From positions 2,170,001 through 2,234,000 of the forward strand of contig NC_012590.1 of the NCBI RefSeq assembly GCF_000022905.1: a stretch of 64,000 bases of DNA, in the 5' to 3' direction. Below are positions 31,299 to 38,593 of the stretch, piece after piece. A program made the translations under genes and the position numbers. The notes below the pieces were generated by a model. It did no database searches. It was given only the letters and a program-made list of their open reading frames with translations, and was not told the origin of the DNA. The stretch comes from Corynebacterium aurimucosum ATCC 700975. Its GTDB lineage: Bacteria; Actinomycetota; Actinomycetes; Mycobacteriales; Mycobacteriaceae. Every line of letters begins with the position of its first letter. Position 1 is the first letter of the stretch.

Positions 31299-31556
31299 TT
31301 AGCTGTTCACCTTCGCGTACATGTCGCAGTTAGCTGGTGTCCAGTCGTAAACCTCGACCTCCGCGCCGTTCTCGCTGATGCTGATGATGCGCTCAAAGGT
31401 TTCCTTCTCGGCCTTGGTGTAGCCCTCGATGATTGCGATGCGGCACATGAAGGAGTTTCCGCCAAGGTGGTACTTGGGCTGGCCTCCCACGGTCACCATG
31501 TCGAGGTCGGATTCGTTGGTGATGTTGTAGGCGACGTAGTAGTCGGTGGAGTTCAT
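31299..31556 (-). CDS. Small hypothetical protein
   Basis: 85 aa. MNSTDYYVAYNITNESDLDM, mixed alpha/beta. First gene after promoter C with hairpin 10. Not recognised. Confidence 0.6.
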   Translation of the reverse strand: MNSTDYYVAYNITNESDLDMVTVGGQPKYHLGGNSFMCRIAIIEGYTKAEKETFERIISISENGAEVEVYDWTPANCDMYAKVNS

Positions 31557-31572
31557 TTTTTCCTTTCTGCTT

Positions 31573-31586
31573 GCCCTTGCAGGGGC
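31573..31586 (-). promoter_or_regulatory. CUGCAA start-associated hairpin 10
   Basis: Stem GCCC / GGGC around loop CTGCAA, identical to hairpin 5; then GCAGAAAGGA and ATG 31556. Confidence 0.8.
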
Positions 31587-31606
31587 TGTTCTTGCTTACG
31601 TGTTTA

Positions 31607-31635
31607 AGTATAGATCATAGTTTACAAAAAGTAAA
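31607..31635 (-). promoter_or_regulatory. Phage promoter C with TTTAC-N5-GTAAA operator
   Basis: Minus strand TTTACT, 17 bp, TATACT. Operator TTTAC-AAAAA-GTAAA at 31621-31635. The leader downstream is the same as at promoter B. Confidence 0.82.
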
Positions 31636-31643
31636 ATTGAGTG

Positions 31644-32096
31644 CTATGAATTGCCCGTCCTCCCTCGTAAACCGCGCTTTATACGCTCCACAATACCCGC
31701 CGTATCAACCTCCCCGGCGTGACCAACCTCCAACGGCTTATAGCCCCGAAGCTCACCGAAAGTCCCCGCCGCCAACTGCGCGTCACGCTCCTTACGCAAC
31801 CGCTCACGGTGAGCATCCAGCTGACGCTTCCGAACCGGATCGGACTCCCACCGGTCACGCACCGCAAACGCCGCCTGCTTAAGGTCACGCGGCGTCACCA
31901 TACGTGGCCCGGCAAGCTCCAGCGCCCACAGCTTCACCGCATCCGGCCACACCTGCGGAGGCAGGGACACCGTGGCTAGAACATCTCCCCACGCGTCCAC
32001 CACCTCAGCCGACGGCTGCGGAAACCGATCCGGGGCCAGGCGCTTCCCATACTCGAGGACGTAGGCGGCTAACTCGCGCTGCTGTGGTGTGCTCAT
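31644..32096 (-). CDS. Probable replication accessory protein
   Basis: 150 aa, ATGA overlap with the DnaD-like initiator gene. It starts MSTPQQRELAAYVLEYGKRL, is helical (RKRQLDAHRERLRKERDAQL) and ends in a basic tail. Its place after the initiator suggests a helicase-loader or initiator partner; no loader motif is clear. Confidence 0.55.
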   Translation of the reverse strand: MSTPQQRELAAYVLEYGKRLAPDRFPQPSAEVVDAWGDVLATVSLPPQVWPDAVKLWALELAGPRMVTPRDLKQAAFAVRDRWESDPVRKRQLDAHRERLRKERDAQLAAGTFGELRGYKPLEVGHAGEVDTAGIVERIKRGLRGRTGNS

Positions 32097-32989
32097 TCTG
32101 GATACTCCTCAAATAGTGCCTGCGGCCCCGTAGGCGGCTCAATACCGGGCGGCAGGGGTGAATATGTAGAACTAGGCAGTTCGCCGCCGTACGGGGCGTT
32201 AAAGGACGGATTACGGGGTGTAGAGCTAGATGGGGCGAAGTCAAGGAAGCTCGGGGCCTTCTGCCCACCTCCCCTAGCCGGAAGCGGATCATCATCCCAC
32301 CTCTCCGCATTCAGCCACGACGAAGGATGAGCGGTGAACTCATCCTCGCGGTTCGGGTCATCCCGATACCGGCGCATCCCCTCAATGATGACCTGAGGGT
32401 CCGCTTTCTTCACCGCTTTCGCCCACGCCTTACGCGCCGCCCCCTTACCAACTTTTCGCGGAACCGTGCCCCAGAACTCATCGAAGCGATCATCCGCAGG
32501 ATGATCAATATCTTTAGTTCTATGGTTCTCGTTCTTATGGTTTTTGTTTGTGTACCCCTGGGGGCATGGGGAGGGGTCACTAGTGGGTAGGGGGTGGGGT
32601 CCCTCTGGGGTACCCACCCCACCACTACGTCGTGGCCGGTCAAACAGCCTGTACCCGTTCGACGTCTGATTGAATCCCTTGCGGGACTCGTAGATGACCT
32701 CCAGCGCGTTCGTCTCCTCATTCCACCGAGACCAACGCGGAAACACCTCCAGCCACCCAGCCTTAGCGAGGACCTTCACAGCGGCATCAACCGACTTCGT
32801 TGTCTTGTAGCCCATGAGCTTCGCCAGAGTCTCACGCTTCGGATGGGCAAGACCTGTAGACCAGTCAGCAAACTTCATCAGGTGCGCATACAGGGCAATA
32901 GCGACCGGATCGGCCACCTCATCGAGAAGCTGGTGCGGGACACTAGCGAACCGCACACCCTCATAGTGGACGTCTGGATGAATTGTCAC
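32093..32989 (-). CDS. Phage replication initiator (winged helix, DnaD-like tail)
   Basis: 298 aa from GTG 32989, overlapping the HNH gene stop (GTGA); upstream codons are rejected. N-terminal winged helix: VADPVAIALYAHLMKFADWS, RETLAKLMGYKTTKSVDAAV. Proline-rich linker. C-terminal helical domain FDEFWGTVPRKVGKGAARKA with SSWLNAERWDDD, the usual ending of phage O/DnaD-type initiators. Opens phage origin and recruits helicase. Confidence 0.82.
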   Translation of the reverse strand: MTIHPDVHYEGVRFASVPHQLLDEVADPVAIALYAHLMKFADWSTGLAHPKRETLAKLMGYKTTKSVDAAVKVLAKAGWLEVFPRWSRWNEETNALEVIYESRKGFNQTSNGYRLFDRPRRSGGVGTPEGPHPLPTSDPSPCPQGYTNKNHKNENHRTKDIDHPADDRFDEFWGTVPRKVGKGAARKAWAKAVKKADPQVIIEGMRRYRDDPNREDEFTAHPSSWLNAERWDDDPLPARGGGQKAPSFLDFAPSSSTPRNPSFNAPYGGELPSSTYSPLPPGIEPPTGPQALFEEYPE

Positions 32990-33351
32990 GGCCTTGCCTC
33001 CGTGGCCTCCATGCCGCCATCGGGCAGCAACATGAACCAGCGTCCACGAACGCACATCGGCACACTGCCCGGGTCGGGATGATGTGAATGAACAATGAGG
33101 CCGCGCTCACGACCCTCTGCCGGGGACACGTGCGTGATGTGATGGTGGCAGGCGCGGCACAATGCAGCCGAGTTCACAACCGTGTCATTGCCACGCTGCC
33201 GACGCTGCCGATGATGGAAGTCAGTAGCGTTCTTTTCACACCCCGGCAGCCCGGCTTCACAAAGCCCACGAGCGCGCTTGAACATCGTAGTCTCATAGAC
33301 CTCTTGGGGCATTCTGCCGCCACGGCGCGGTTTACGCTTGATGTAGCCCAC
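32986..33351 (-). CDS. HNH endonuclease
   Basis: 121 aa. Compact phage HNH: GLCEAGLPGCEKNATDFHHR, NSAALCRACHHHITHV. Four cysteines hold zinc. It may nick DNA in replication or packaging, or be a homing enzyme; its coupling to the initiator gene suggests a phage function. Confidence 0.78.
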   Translation of the reverse strand: MGYIKRKPRRGGRMPQEVYETTMFKRARGLCEAGLPGCEKNATDFHHRQRRQRGNDTVVNSAALCRACHHHITHVSPAEGRERGLIVHSHHPDPGSVPMCVRGRWFMLLPDGGMEATEARP

Positions 33352-33353
33352 CT

Positions 33354-34013
33354 CTACTTACCGCCCTTTGCCTCAATAATGTTGAGATCAAACTTCTTAT
33401 GACAGGAGACGCAGCGGGGCGAATAGTCCCAGATGTTGGCGCTATAAGAGACCACCCCACCCTTCTCATGGGTTTCTGAAAGTTCATGCTCCGCGCAGTG
33501 GTTATAAGACCAGTGCCTTGCTTTCCTCCCGCAATCAACGCATGAGTACTTAGACGCACTTCCGCGTGCGGTTTTTACCCTTCGGTGGGCGTTCTTATAC
33601 CCCAGTTCGCTCTCACTGACCCAGTTGTACGCCAGCTCCCCACGAGCGTGATTCTTTAAGTCTCCATTTCGCTTCATGCCCAGACTGTGGTTTCTACATA
33701 GCCCTTCGGTAGTGAAAGCCTTTTTATCGCAGCCTCCTACAACGCATTCGGAGTCTGGCACGCGAGGAGCAACGATGCTAAGTGTTCCGTTACGGCGAAG
33801 GCGGTAGTAGTGCATCTCGCAGTAGCTTGCACCTCCCGAGCGCGGCTTCCGCTCACACCCGTCGGCTTGGCAGACCGAAAACTTTTCTTTATCGGGGCGA
33901 ACCTCGCCCCATGACTTCACCTGTTGGTAGTGCTTGGTGCACATCGAACGCGCCCTTGACGGGCGATCGCACCATTCAACGGAGCATTGCGTTTTACTAG
34001 GGGATCGTTTCAT
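33354..34013 (-). CDS. Zinc-finger HNH-like endonuclease, free standing
   Basis: 219 aa. Three repeated Cys/His units: CSVEWCDRPSRARSMCTKHY, CQADGCERKPRSGGASYC.., CVVGGCDKKAFTTEGLCRNH. The C-terminal nuclease has CVDCGRKARHWSYNHCAEHE and YSPRCVSCHKKFDL, an HNH variant known from phage homing genes. It has taken the CUGCAA hairpin leader. It lies between recombinase and replication genes. Confidence 0.78.
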   Translation of the reverse strand: MKRSPSKTQCSVEWCDRPSRARSMCTKHYQQVKSWGEVRPDKEKFSVCQADGCERKPRSGGASYCEMHYYRLRRNGTLSIVAPRVPDSECVVGGCDKKAFTTEGLCRNHSLGMKRNGDLKNHARGELAYNWVSESELGYKNAHRRVKTARGSASKYSCVDCGRKARHWSYNHCAEHELSETHEKGGVVSYSANIWDYSPRCVSCHKKFDLNIIEAKGGK

Positions 34014-34051
34014 CCCAAAGATTCCTTTCTGCTACTCCCCCACACCGCTCA

Positions 34052-34063
34052 CGGTTGCAGCCG
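34052..34063 (-). promoter_or_regulatory. CUGCAA start-associated hairpin 11
   Basis: Inner stem CGG / CCG around loop CTGCAA within a possible outer CCCCAC / GTGGGG stem (about 34037-34076); AGAAAGGA and ATG 34013 follow. Confidence 0.6.
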
Positions 34064-34136
34064 CGTACAGGTGGGGTACATGGATTATTGTAGGGCGGCC
34101 CTTGTATGGCCCGGGCCGCAGGGCACGAAAAGATAG

Positions 34137-34188
34137 CTAGGCCGGTGGCGCAGTCACCCGCCGGGGGTCTGCAATCCCACCGGCCTAG
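34137..34188 (-). terminator. Terminator-like hairpin after the recombinase gene
   Basis: Perfect 12-bp stem CTAGGCCGGTGG / CCACCGGCCTAG with a 28-nt loop, 18 bp past the recombinase stop. On the minus strand it is followed by CTATCTTTTC. No gene is seen in 34014-34205. Confidence 0.65.
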
Positions 34189-34205
34189 GGCAGTGAGGAA
34201 TGTAG

Positions 34206-35279
34206 TTAGGCGGCGTCGGCGGTCGGCTCGACCACCTCACCGTCCAGCACGTTCCCGACGGTCTCCTGCGCCTTCTCCATGCGTTGGGCCTTCTCTAGGC
34301 GGTCTAGCGTGTCGCGGGCCATGCCAACGAGCTCACGATCCGACCTCGATTCGTAGTAGCGCAGCGCCCGGCGAAGGGTATCCACGTCCCCGGAGGACTC
34401 CGCCTGGAGTAGCCCCTGAGTCTGCTTAGAGACGTATGCCTTCCGCTCCTCCGCCTGCTCCTCGGCGGCCTTAGCGGCCTGCTTCTCCTCACTGAACTCC
34501 CCATCGGGGCGGGTCTCCACAAACGTGCTCGGGGCGGCGTCGGCACCAATCCCCATACCGTCCAGCAGCTTCGCAACTGAGAAGTCGTTGAACGTCATCT
34601 CGGCACCGGGTTGGAGCTGAAGCTCGGGAACCGTGGTAGCGATCTTCGTCATCGTCCACTGGCGCGGAGCCCTCGCCTGAACCACAACCTGGCAGTTGAA
34701 CGGCAGATTCTTCTCCGCCTGCACCTTCCAGAATTTATCCCGCGTCGGGTTGCCCTTCTCATCCATCGCCGTCACAAGTTCGAGCCGGGAGGTCATGAGT
34801 ACCGGGCCGGGGAACTGACGGCACTGCTGCAAGATGCCGTTCCATGTAGACTTAATCTGATTCCACAGGTCCATGCTGAGCCGCACACCGTCCTCCGGCA
34901 CCTTGCGGCCCTTGCTACGAGCACGGCGGTTCGCTTCCTCCTGGCCGTTGTCCTGAAGCAGCTGCCAGATTTCGGTCATCGAGTCGATGATGAGGAGGTT
35001 GTGCTTACCCTCAGCCGGGGCCTGCTGGGAAGCCCAGTGGATAGCCCCACGAATCTGCCCAACGGTTCCGTCGTGCTCAACTATCAGAAAATCAGCACCA
35101 GGGACTGCGCCATAAGCATCCGCCTGAGACTCTCCAACTTCAATAAAAAATGCCTTGTCAACTGCGCTCATTGATGTGGACTCGACAGCTGCCCACGTCT
35201 TACCGGCGCCCTCGACACCGGCGAGAAGCACCAACGGGAATGAAGCCTTGCAAGATGGTCGGCGGGTTGTGAACTCCAT
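34206..35279 (-). CDS. Sak4-like RecA-fold recombinase (AAA ATPase)
   Basis: 357 aa. Walker A AGVEGAGKTWAAVES, Walker B HNLLIIDSMTEIW, sensor-like PVLMTSRLELV, and a long acidic, Glu/Ala-rich C-terminus. This is the short RecA-like fold of phage single-strand annealing proteins of the Sak4 group, which work with phage SSB. It shares the operon with ssb and replication genes. Confidence 0.83.
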   Translation of the reverse strand: MEFTTRRPSCKASFPLVLLAGVEGAGKTWAAVESTSMSAVDKAFFIEVGESQADAYGAVPGADFLIVEHDGTVGQIRGAIHWASQQAPAEGKHNLLIIDSMTEIWQLLQDNGQEEANRRARSKGRKVPEDGVRLSMDLWNQIKSTWNGILQQCRQFPGPVLMTSRLELVTAMDEKGNPTRDKFWKVQAEKNLPFNCQVVVQARAPRQWTMTKIATTVPELQLQPGAEMTFNDFSVAKLLDGMGIGADAAPSTFVETRPDGEFSEEKQAAKAAEEQAEERKAYVSKQTQGLLQAESSGDVDTLRRALRYYESRSDRELVGMARDTLDRLEKAQRMEKAQETVGNVLDGEVVEPTADAA

Positions 35280-35281
35280 GA

Positions 35282-35848
35282 TTATTTCCTTTCCATGATT
35301 GTGTTGAAGTAGCTATCTGAAAGTTCTTGCGCTGTATCTGCAAGTCCCGGATGATTAATCAGATAAGCGCGAGTACGAGAGCACGCCAGGCAGTCCCTGT
35401 AGCCTTTCTTGGCTATTGACGGAACCAGGTTTGGCGCGGTAAGCAGATGCCCTCTTTTGCACGTTGTTTTCTTGCTCTGGAAGTGCGTGCCATGACGAAT
35501 AATGTCGCGGATGTTTTCAGCGTGGGTGTCATAGCGTAGGTTCTCTACGCGGTTATTCGCTGGGTTGCCGTCGTTGTGGCATACCTCCATGCCTGCAGAA
35601 CGTGGTCCTATAAATGCCTCGGCAACGATTACGTGAACGCGCTTAGTTCGGGGATGCGAGTCTTTTAGCAGATTCACATAAAGGTGCCCACTCTTACGCA
35701 CGCCAGGCTTCAGAATGCGCTCGCGTACTGTGATGGTTCCGCTGGACTTATGCGGTACTTTGCGCTGCAGACTCTTTATTTTTCCGTGGCTAGAGACTTC
35801 ATAAAGTCCCTCAAATCCGATTACTGGTTTCCAGATTTCCTCACCCAT
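35282..35848 (-). CDS. Free-standing HNH homing endonuclease (NUMOD4-type)
   Basis: 188 aa. NUMOD4 EEIWKPVIGFEGLYEVSSHG, HNH core RVHVIVAEAFIGPRSAG.. and CHNDGNPANNRVENLRYDTH, zinc motif CKRGH..CLACSRTRA. Same design as the gene at 27224, but diverged. Inserted between the gene at 35852 and the recombinase with 2-3 bp spacing. Confidence 0.88.
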   Translation of the reverse strand: MGEEIWKPVIGFEGLYEVSSHGKIKSLQRKVPHKSSGTITVRERILKPGVRKSGHLYVNLLKDSHPRTKRVHVIVAEAFIGPRSAGMEVCHNDGNPANNRVENLRYDTHAENIRDIIRHGTHFQSKKTTCKRGHLLTAPNLVPSIAKKGYRDCLACSRTRAYLINHPGLADTAQELSDSYFNTIMERK

Positions 35849-35851
35849 GAT

Positions 35852-36439
35852 TTACTTCTCTCCTGCTTCGAGTGCGAGGACAGTGCCCGCCTCTTTTACA
35901 AGATGATCAATTGCTGCACGCGCCGCGTTAGAACGCTTGGAATTGATAGCGACCCGTGGCGATGAGGCTTCCTTGATTTCCCAACCGGTAGGAAGATGTC
36001 CGCTGATTTGCCAGTCTTCGAGAACTTTCGCGGCGATTTCGTCCGCATCCTCCTTCACGACAGCGGACTCAAGTAGGTCAGTGCGCCCAAGCTCCATGAG
36101 GAGGCGAATAATTTCCTCATGGCGGGGATCAGACGGCGACGGTAGCCCGTCAACAATTTCACGGCCCTGCTCCTCAGCCATAGCGAGAAGCACAGCACTG
36201 TCGGTACAGACCGCTTTCATTCCGGGCGCGGACTTCGATACGCTGCCCAGCTCAAGGCCCTGGGCGTTCTTCACGGTGCGCTTGTCGCCCGGGTTCATGT
36301 CGCGGGTGATGCTGTCCTTGAACTCCTTATGGATGCCGTTGAGCTTCCTTAGCACGACGGCCTGGAGTAGGACCTTCTCGTACGGGTCGCGCTCTGCGGT
36401 TTCGAGCGCCGGTGTCGGGGTGTTATCATGTGTGTGCAT
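35852..36439 (-). CDS. Sak4-associated hypothetical protein
   Basis: 195 aa. YEKVLLQAVVLRKLNGIHKE, MNPGDKRTVKNAQGLELGSV, and a helical C-terminus. Proteins of this type travel with Sak4-like recombinases in actinophages, so a recombination accessory role is likely. Hairpin leader at 36469. Confidence 0.6.
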   Translation of the reverse strand: MHTHDNTPTPALETAERDPYEKVLLQAVVLRKLNGIHKEFKDSITRDMNPGDKRTVKNAQGLELGSVSKSAPGMKAVCTDSAVLLAMAEEQGREIVDGLPSPSDPRHEEIIRLLMELGRTDLLESAVVKEDADEIAAKVLEDWQISGHLPTGWEIKEASSPRVAINSKRSNAARAAIDHLVKEAGTVLALEAGEK

Positions 36440-36468
36440 CGTGTTTAGATTCCTTTCTGCCGATGCGG

Positions 36469-36500
36469 CCCCTCACTTATGGAGTTGCAGCTCCGAGGGG
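36469..36500 (-). promoter_or_regulatory. CUGCAA hairpin 12 within an outer stem
   Basis: Inner stem GGAG / CTCC around the loop, outer stem CCCCTC / GAGGGG. AGAAAGGA and ATG 36439 follow on the minus strand. On the plus strand the outer stem is followed by TCTTTTT, so it may also be a plus-strand terminator. Confidence 0.65.
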
Positions 36501-36512
36501 TCTTTTTACGTT

Positions 36513-36707
36513 TTAGGCTGCGTTCAGTAGCTCCTGCATCTCAATGCAGCGGTCTAGGTCGGCTTTCTTGAAAAAGACTCGCCACCCTAGTTTGGTCTCC
36601 GCGAGTAGCCCGTCCCTCCGGAGTAGATAAAGCGTGTTCCGTGAGATGCCTCCCAGGTATTGGCAGGCCTCCTTCTGGTTGTATAGCCCATCGTTTTTGT
36701 AGGCCAT
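36513..36707 (-). CDS. Excisionase-like winged HTH protein
   Basis: 64 aa. MerR/HTH_17-type: NQKEACQYLGGISRNTLYLL then GLLAETKLGWRVFFKKADLD. First gene of the leftward operon and closest to the switch; probably excisionase or early regulator. Confidence 0.75.
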   Translation of the reverse strand: MAYKNDGLYNQKEACQYLGGISRNTLYLLRRDGLLAETKLGWRVFFKKADLDRCIEMQELLNAA

Positions 36708-36723
36708 ATAGTGATTCCTTTCT

Positions 36724-36735
36724 GCCTTGCAGGGC
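36724..36735 (-). promoter_or_regulatory. CUGCAA start-associated hairpin 13
   Basis: Stem GCC / GGC around loop CTGCAA, directly beside the operator at 36737; then AGAAAGGA and ATG 36707. Confidence 0.7.
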
Positions 36736-36736
36736 T

Positions 36737-36809
36737 GTACCGTCCGGTACTAGTTGGGCTCGTTTTGAACCCTTACCCAGTATTATAATGTACTATCCGG
36801 TACCGCGCA
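36737..36809. promoter_or_regulatory. Genetic switch: early leftward promoter and two operators
   Basis: Operators GTACCGTCCGGTAC (36737-36750, perfect 6-bp half sites) and GTACTATCCGGTAC (36790-36803). Leftward promoter: TTGCGC (36804-36809), 17-bp spacer filled by the second operator, TATAAT (36784-36789 region). Repressor binding would block it. The rightward promoter for the repressor is less clear (TTGAAC at 36765 with TGTACT 18 bp on). Confidence 0.75.
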
Positions 36810-36844
36810 AAATTAAATACACACCCACTGATAACCTCATAGCC

Positions 36845-37222
36845 ATGACCACACCCCAGCAGTGGCCTGCTGGCCAACTCCTCCAACACGCCCGCGAACG
36901 CGAGGGCCTATCCAAGGCCGAAGCCGCCCGACGATCCCGCCTATCAGAATCCTGGTGGCGCCGACTCGAGACCGGAATCAACATCCGAGACGGCAAAAAG
37001 ATCCCCATCACACCCACCCCGGAAGCGCTAGCGAAAGCCGCCCAGGCCGTCAACCTCCCCGTGAACCAGGTACTCGAGGCGGCGGGTCTCGCCCCGGAAC
37101 GGGAGAACCCGGAAGACCTACAGGACGAGGCGGCGCAGCTACTCAAGGCCCTACCCATTCCACTACAGCGGGAAGCCGTCGCCTACCTGAGGGGACTGAC
37201 CGTAGGAAGTCGGCAGGGCTAG
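36845..37222 (+). CDS. Prophage repressor (XRE-family HTH)
   Basis: 125 aa from ATG 36845; upstream in-frame codons cross the operators and are rejected. HTH: LLQHAREREGLSKAEAARRS, SWWRRLETGINI. No protease-like C-domain is present, so it is not SOS-cleavable in the lambda way. The only phage gene of the early region on the plus strand. Its 3' end overlaps the convergent integrase gene by 60 bp. Confidence 0.83.
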   Translation: MTTPQQWPAGQLLQHAREREGLSKAEAARRSRLSESWWRRLETGINIRDGKKIPITPTPEALAKAAQAVNLPVNQVLEAAGLAPERENPEDLQDEAAQLLKALPIPLQREAVAYLRGLTVGSRQG

Positions 37223-38431
37223 CCTCTCCGCGTACTGGGCTAGCGCGGCCTGAGCCTGCGCCCGCCCCACATGCACATACCCAAGCGTCGTATCCACAGT
37301 GGACTGACCAAGGATGACCCCAATCACCTGAGGCGGTACCCCGCACTCAGCCAGCAGAGACGCCGCCGTATGCCTAGCCGTGTGGAGGTCAACGACAGGC
37401 AGCCCCGCCGCCTTCAGGGCAGACTTCCACCTAGCCAACGCCACCTTCGGGCGCAGCGGTAGCCCGCGCTCGGACACCCACATGAGCCCCCACTTGTTCG
37501 GAGGTGCGGCCTGCACATACTGCCAGAGCATCGCATCCAGCGGAGCCGGAACATGTACGAGACGAACCGAGGATGAGGTCTTCGGTGGCGCCAAAATCAG
37601 ATTCCCCCACAGGGGCTCGAAGTCATACCCAGGAGGTAAAGCAAGGCCACGGGTGGGGCACTTGCTCGGCCTCACACCATCGATGCACCGGCAGCCCTCG
37701 CCATGCGCCCAGGACACCTCGACCAGCGCCCTATCAAGCTCGGCTGTGCAGCCAGCCGGGGAGAAGTTCACCTTGTTGCGCTGCAAACCCAGTAGTTCGC
37801 CCTTACGGGGACCAAGGAATAGAAACGCCGCCCAGAGCGTTGCGAACGGGTCCCCCACTTGAGCCGAGTGAACTATAAGATGACGCGCCTCATCCGCCGT
37901 CAGCGACGTCCTCTTCTTCGACACCGCCCTAGGCCGAGGCACCTGAGAACACGGGTTCCGCTCGATGAGCCCACGCTTCACCGCATCCTCCATACAAACA
38001 GACAGCGAGGACCTCACCATCTGCACCGTCCGGCTGGATACGTGGGCATCTCGCACCGCTTTATCAAGCTCGCGCACCTCGTCCGCCCCGACGTCACTGA
38101 GCTTGTATTCGCCGAGCGTTGGGATGATGTACTTGGTGGCGTAGGACTTATGATTCCGCAAATTGTTCGGGGAGAAAGTTTCAGCCGCCGTAGTTTCAAG
38201 CCAGCGGGTGACGTGGGTTTCAACCGTGATTTCCTCGGGCGTGGAACGTCCTTTTTTGAGCTTGATAAATAGCTCGTTCCTACGCCTCACGCATTCCGCT
38301 TGCGTCTTGGCGGAGACAGTGCGGCGCACCTGGCGCCCCTTGCCGTCGTAGCCAACGGTGATAGCGGCGCGATACCGGCCGTCCTTGGTCTGGTATATGG
38401 AGCCCATGGTGAGGTCTCGTACTGGTCGCAT
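37163..38431 (-). CDS. int: Tyrosine integrase
   Basis: 422 aa; ATG 38431 has AGGAT upstream, and ATG 38407 is an alternative. N-terminal arm-binding domain (GSIYQTKDGRYRAAITVGYD), SAM-like core-binding domain, catalytic domain with Arg in LGPRKGELLGL, HTARHTAASLLAECG (His-x-x-Arg) and the nucleophile Tyr in STVDTTLGYVHVG. Recombines attP with the tRNA-Gly attB. Confidence 0.95.
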   Translation of the reverse strand: MRPVRDLTMGSIYQTKDGRYRAAITVGYDGKGRQVRRTVSAKTQAECVRRRNELFIKLKKGRSTPEEITVETHVTRWLETTAAETFSPNNLRNHKSYATKYIIPTLGEYKLSDVGADEVRELDKAVRDAHVSSRTVQMVRSSLSVCMEDAVKRGLIERNPCSQVPRPRAVSKKRTSLTADEARHLIVHSAQVGDPFATLWAAFLFLGPRKGELLGLQRNKVNFSPAGCTAELDRALVEVSWAHGEGCRCIDGVRPSKCPTRGLALPPGYDFEPLWGNLILAPPKTSSSVRLVHVPAPLDAMLWQYVQAAPPNKWGLMWVSERGLPLRPKVALARWKSALKAAGLPVVDLHTARHTAASLLAECGVPPQVIGVILGQSTVDTTLGYVHVGRAQAQAALAQYAERLALPTSYGQSPQVGDGFPL

Positions 38432-38452
38432 TCGAACATCCTGAGTCGGTTG

Positions 38453-38538
38453 GTAGCTGGTCTTGGTAGCTAATTTTGTAGCTATCCTCCGATACAGGCT
38501 AGTACACGCTAGTACAAGTGCGGTAGATCGATGTAGCT
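38453..38538. promoter_or_regulatory. Candidate integrase arm-type sites
   Basis: Four GTAGCT repeats (38453, 38466, 38478, 38533) with 12-13 bp spacing for the first three, plus a direct repeat GCTAGTACA (38498, 38508). They lie between int and the att core, as arm sites do. Confidence 0.45.
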
Positions 38539-38593
38539 GGAACTAAGTCAGAAACCCACCCTGTACTGGTACAGGAAAAACCCGACACTCAGA

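Noticed and set aside
36641..36844. N-terminal extension of the repressor
   Set aside because: It would read through both operators and the divergent leader; ATG 36845 gives a protein starting right before the HTH.
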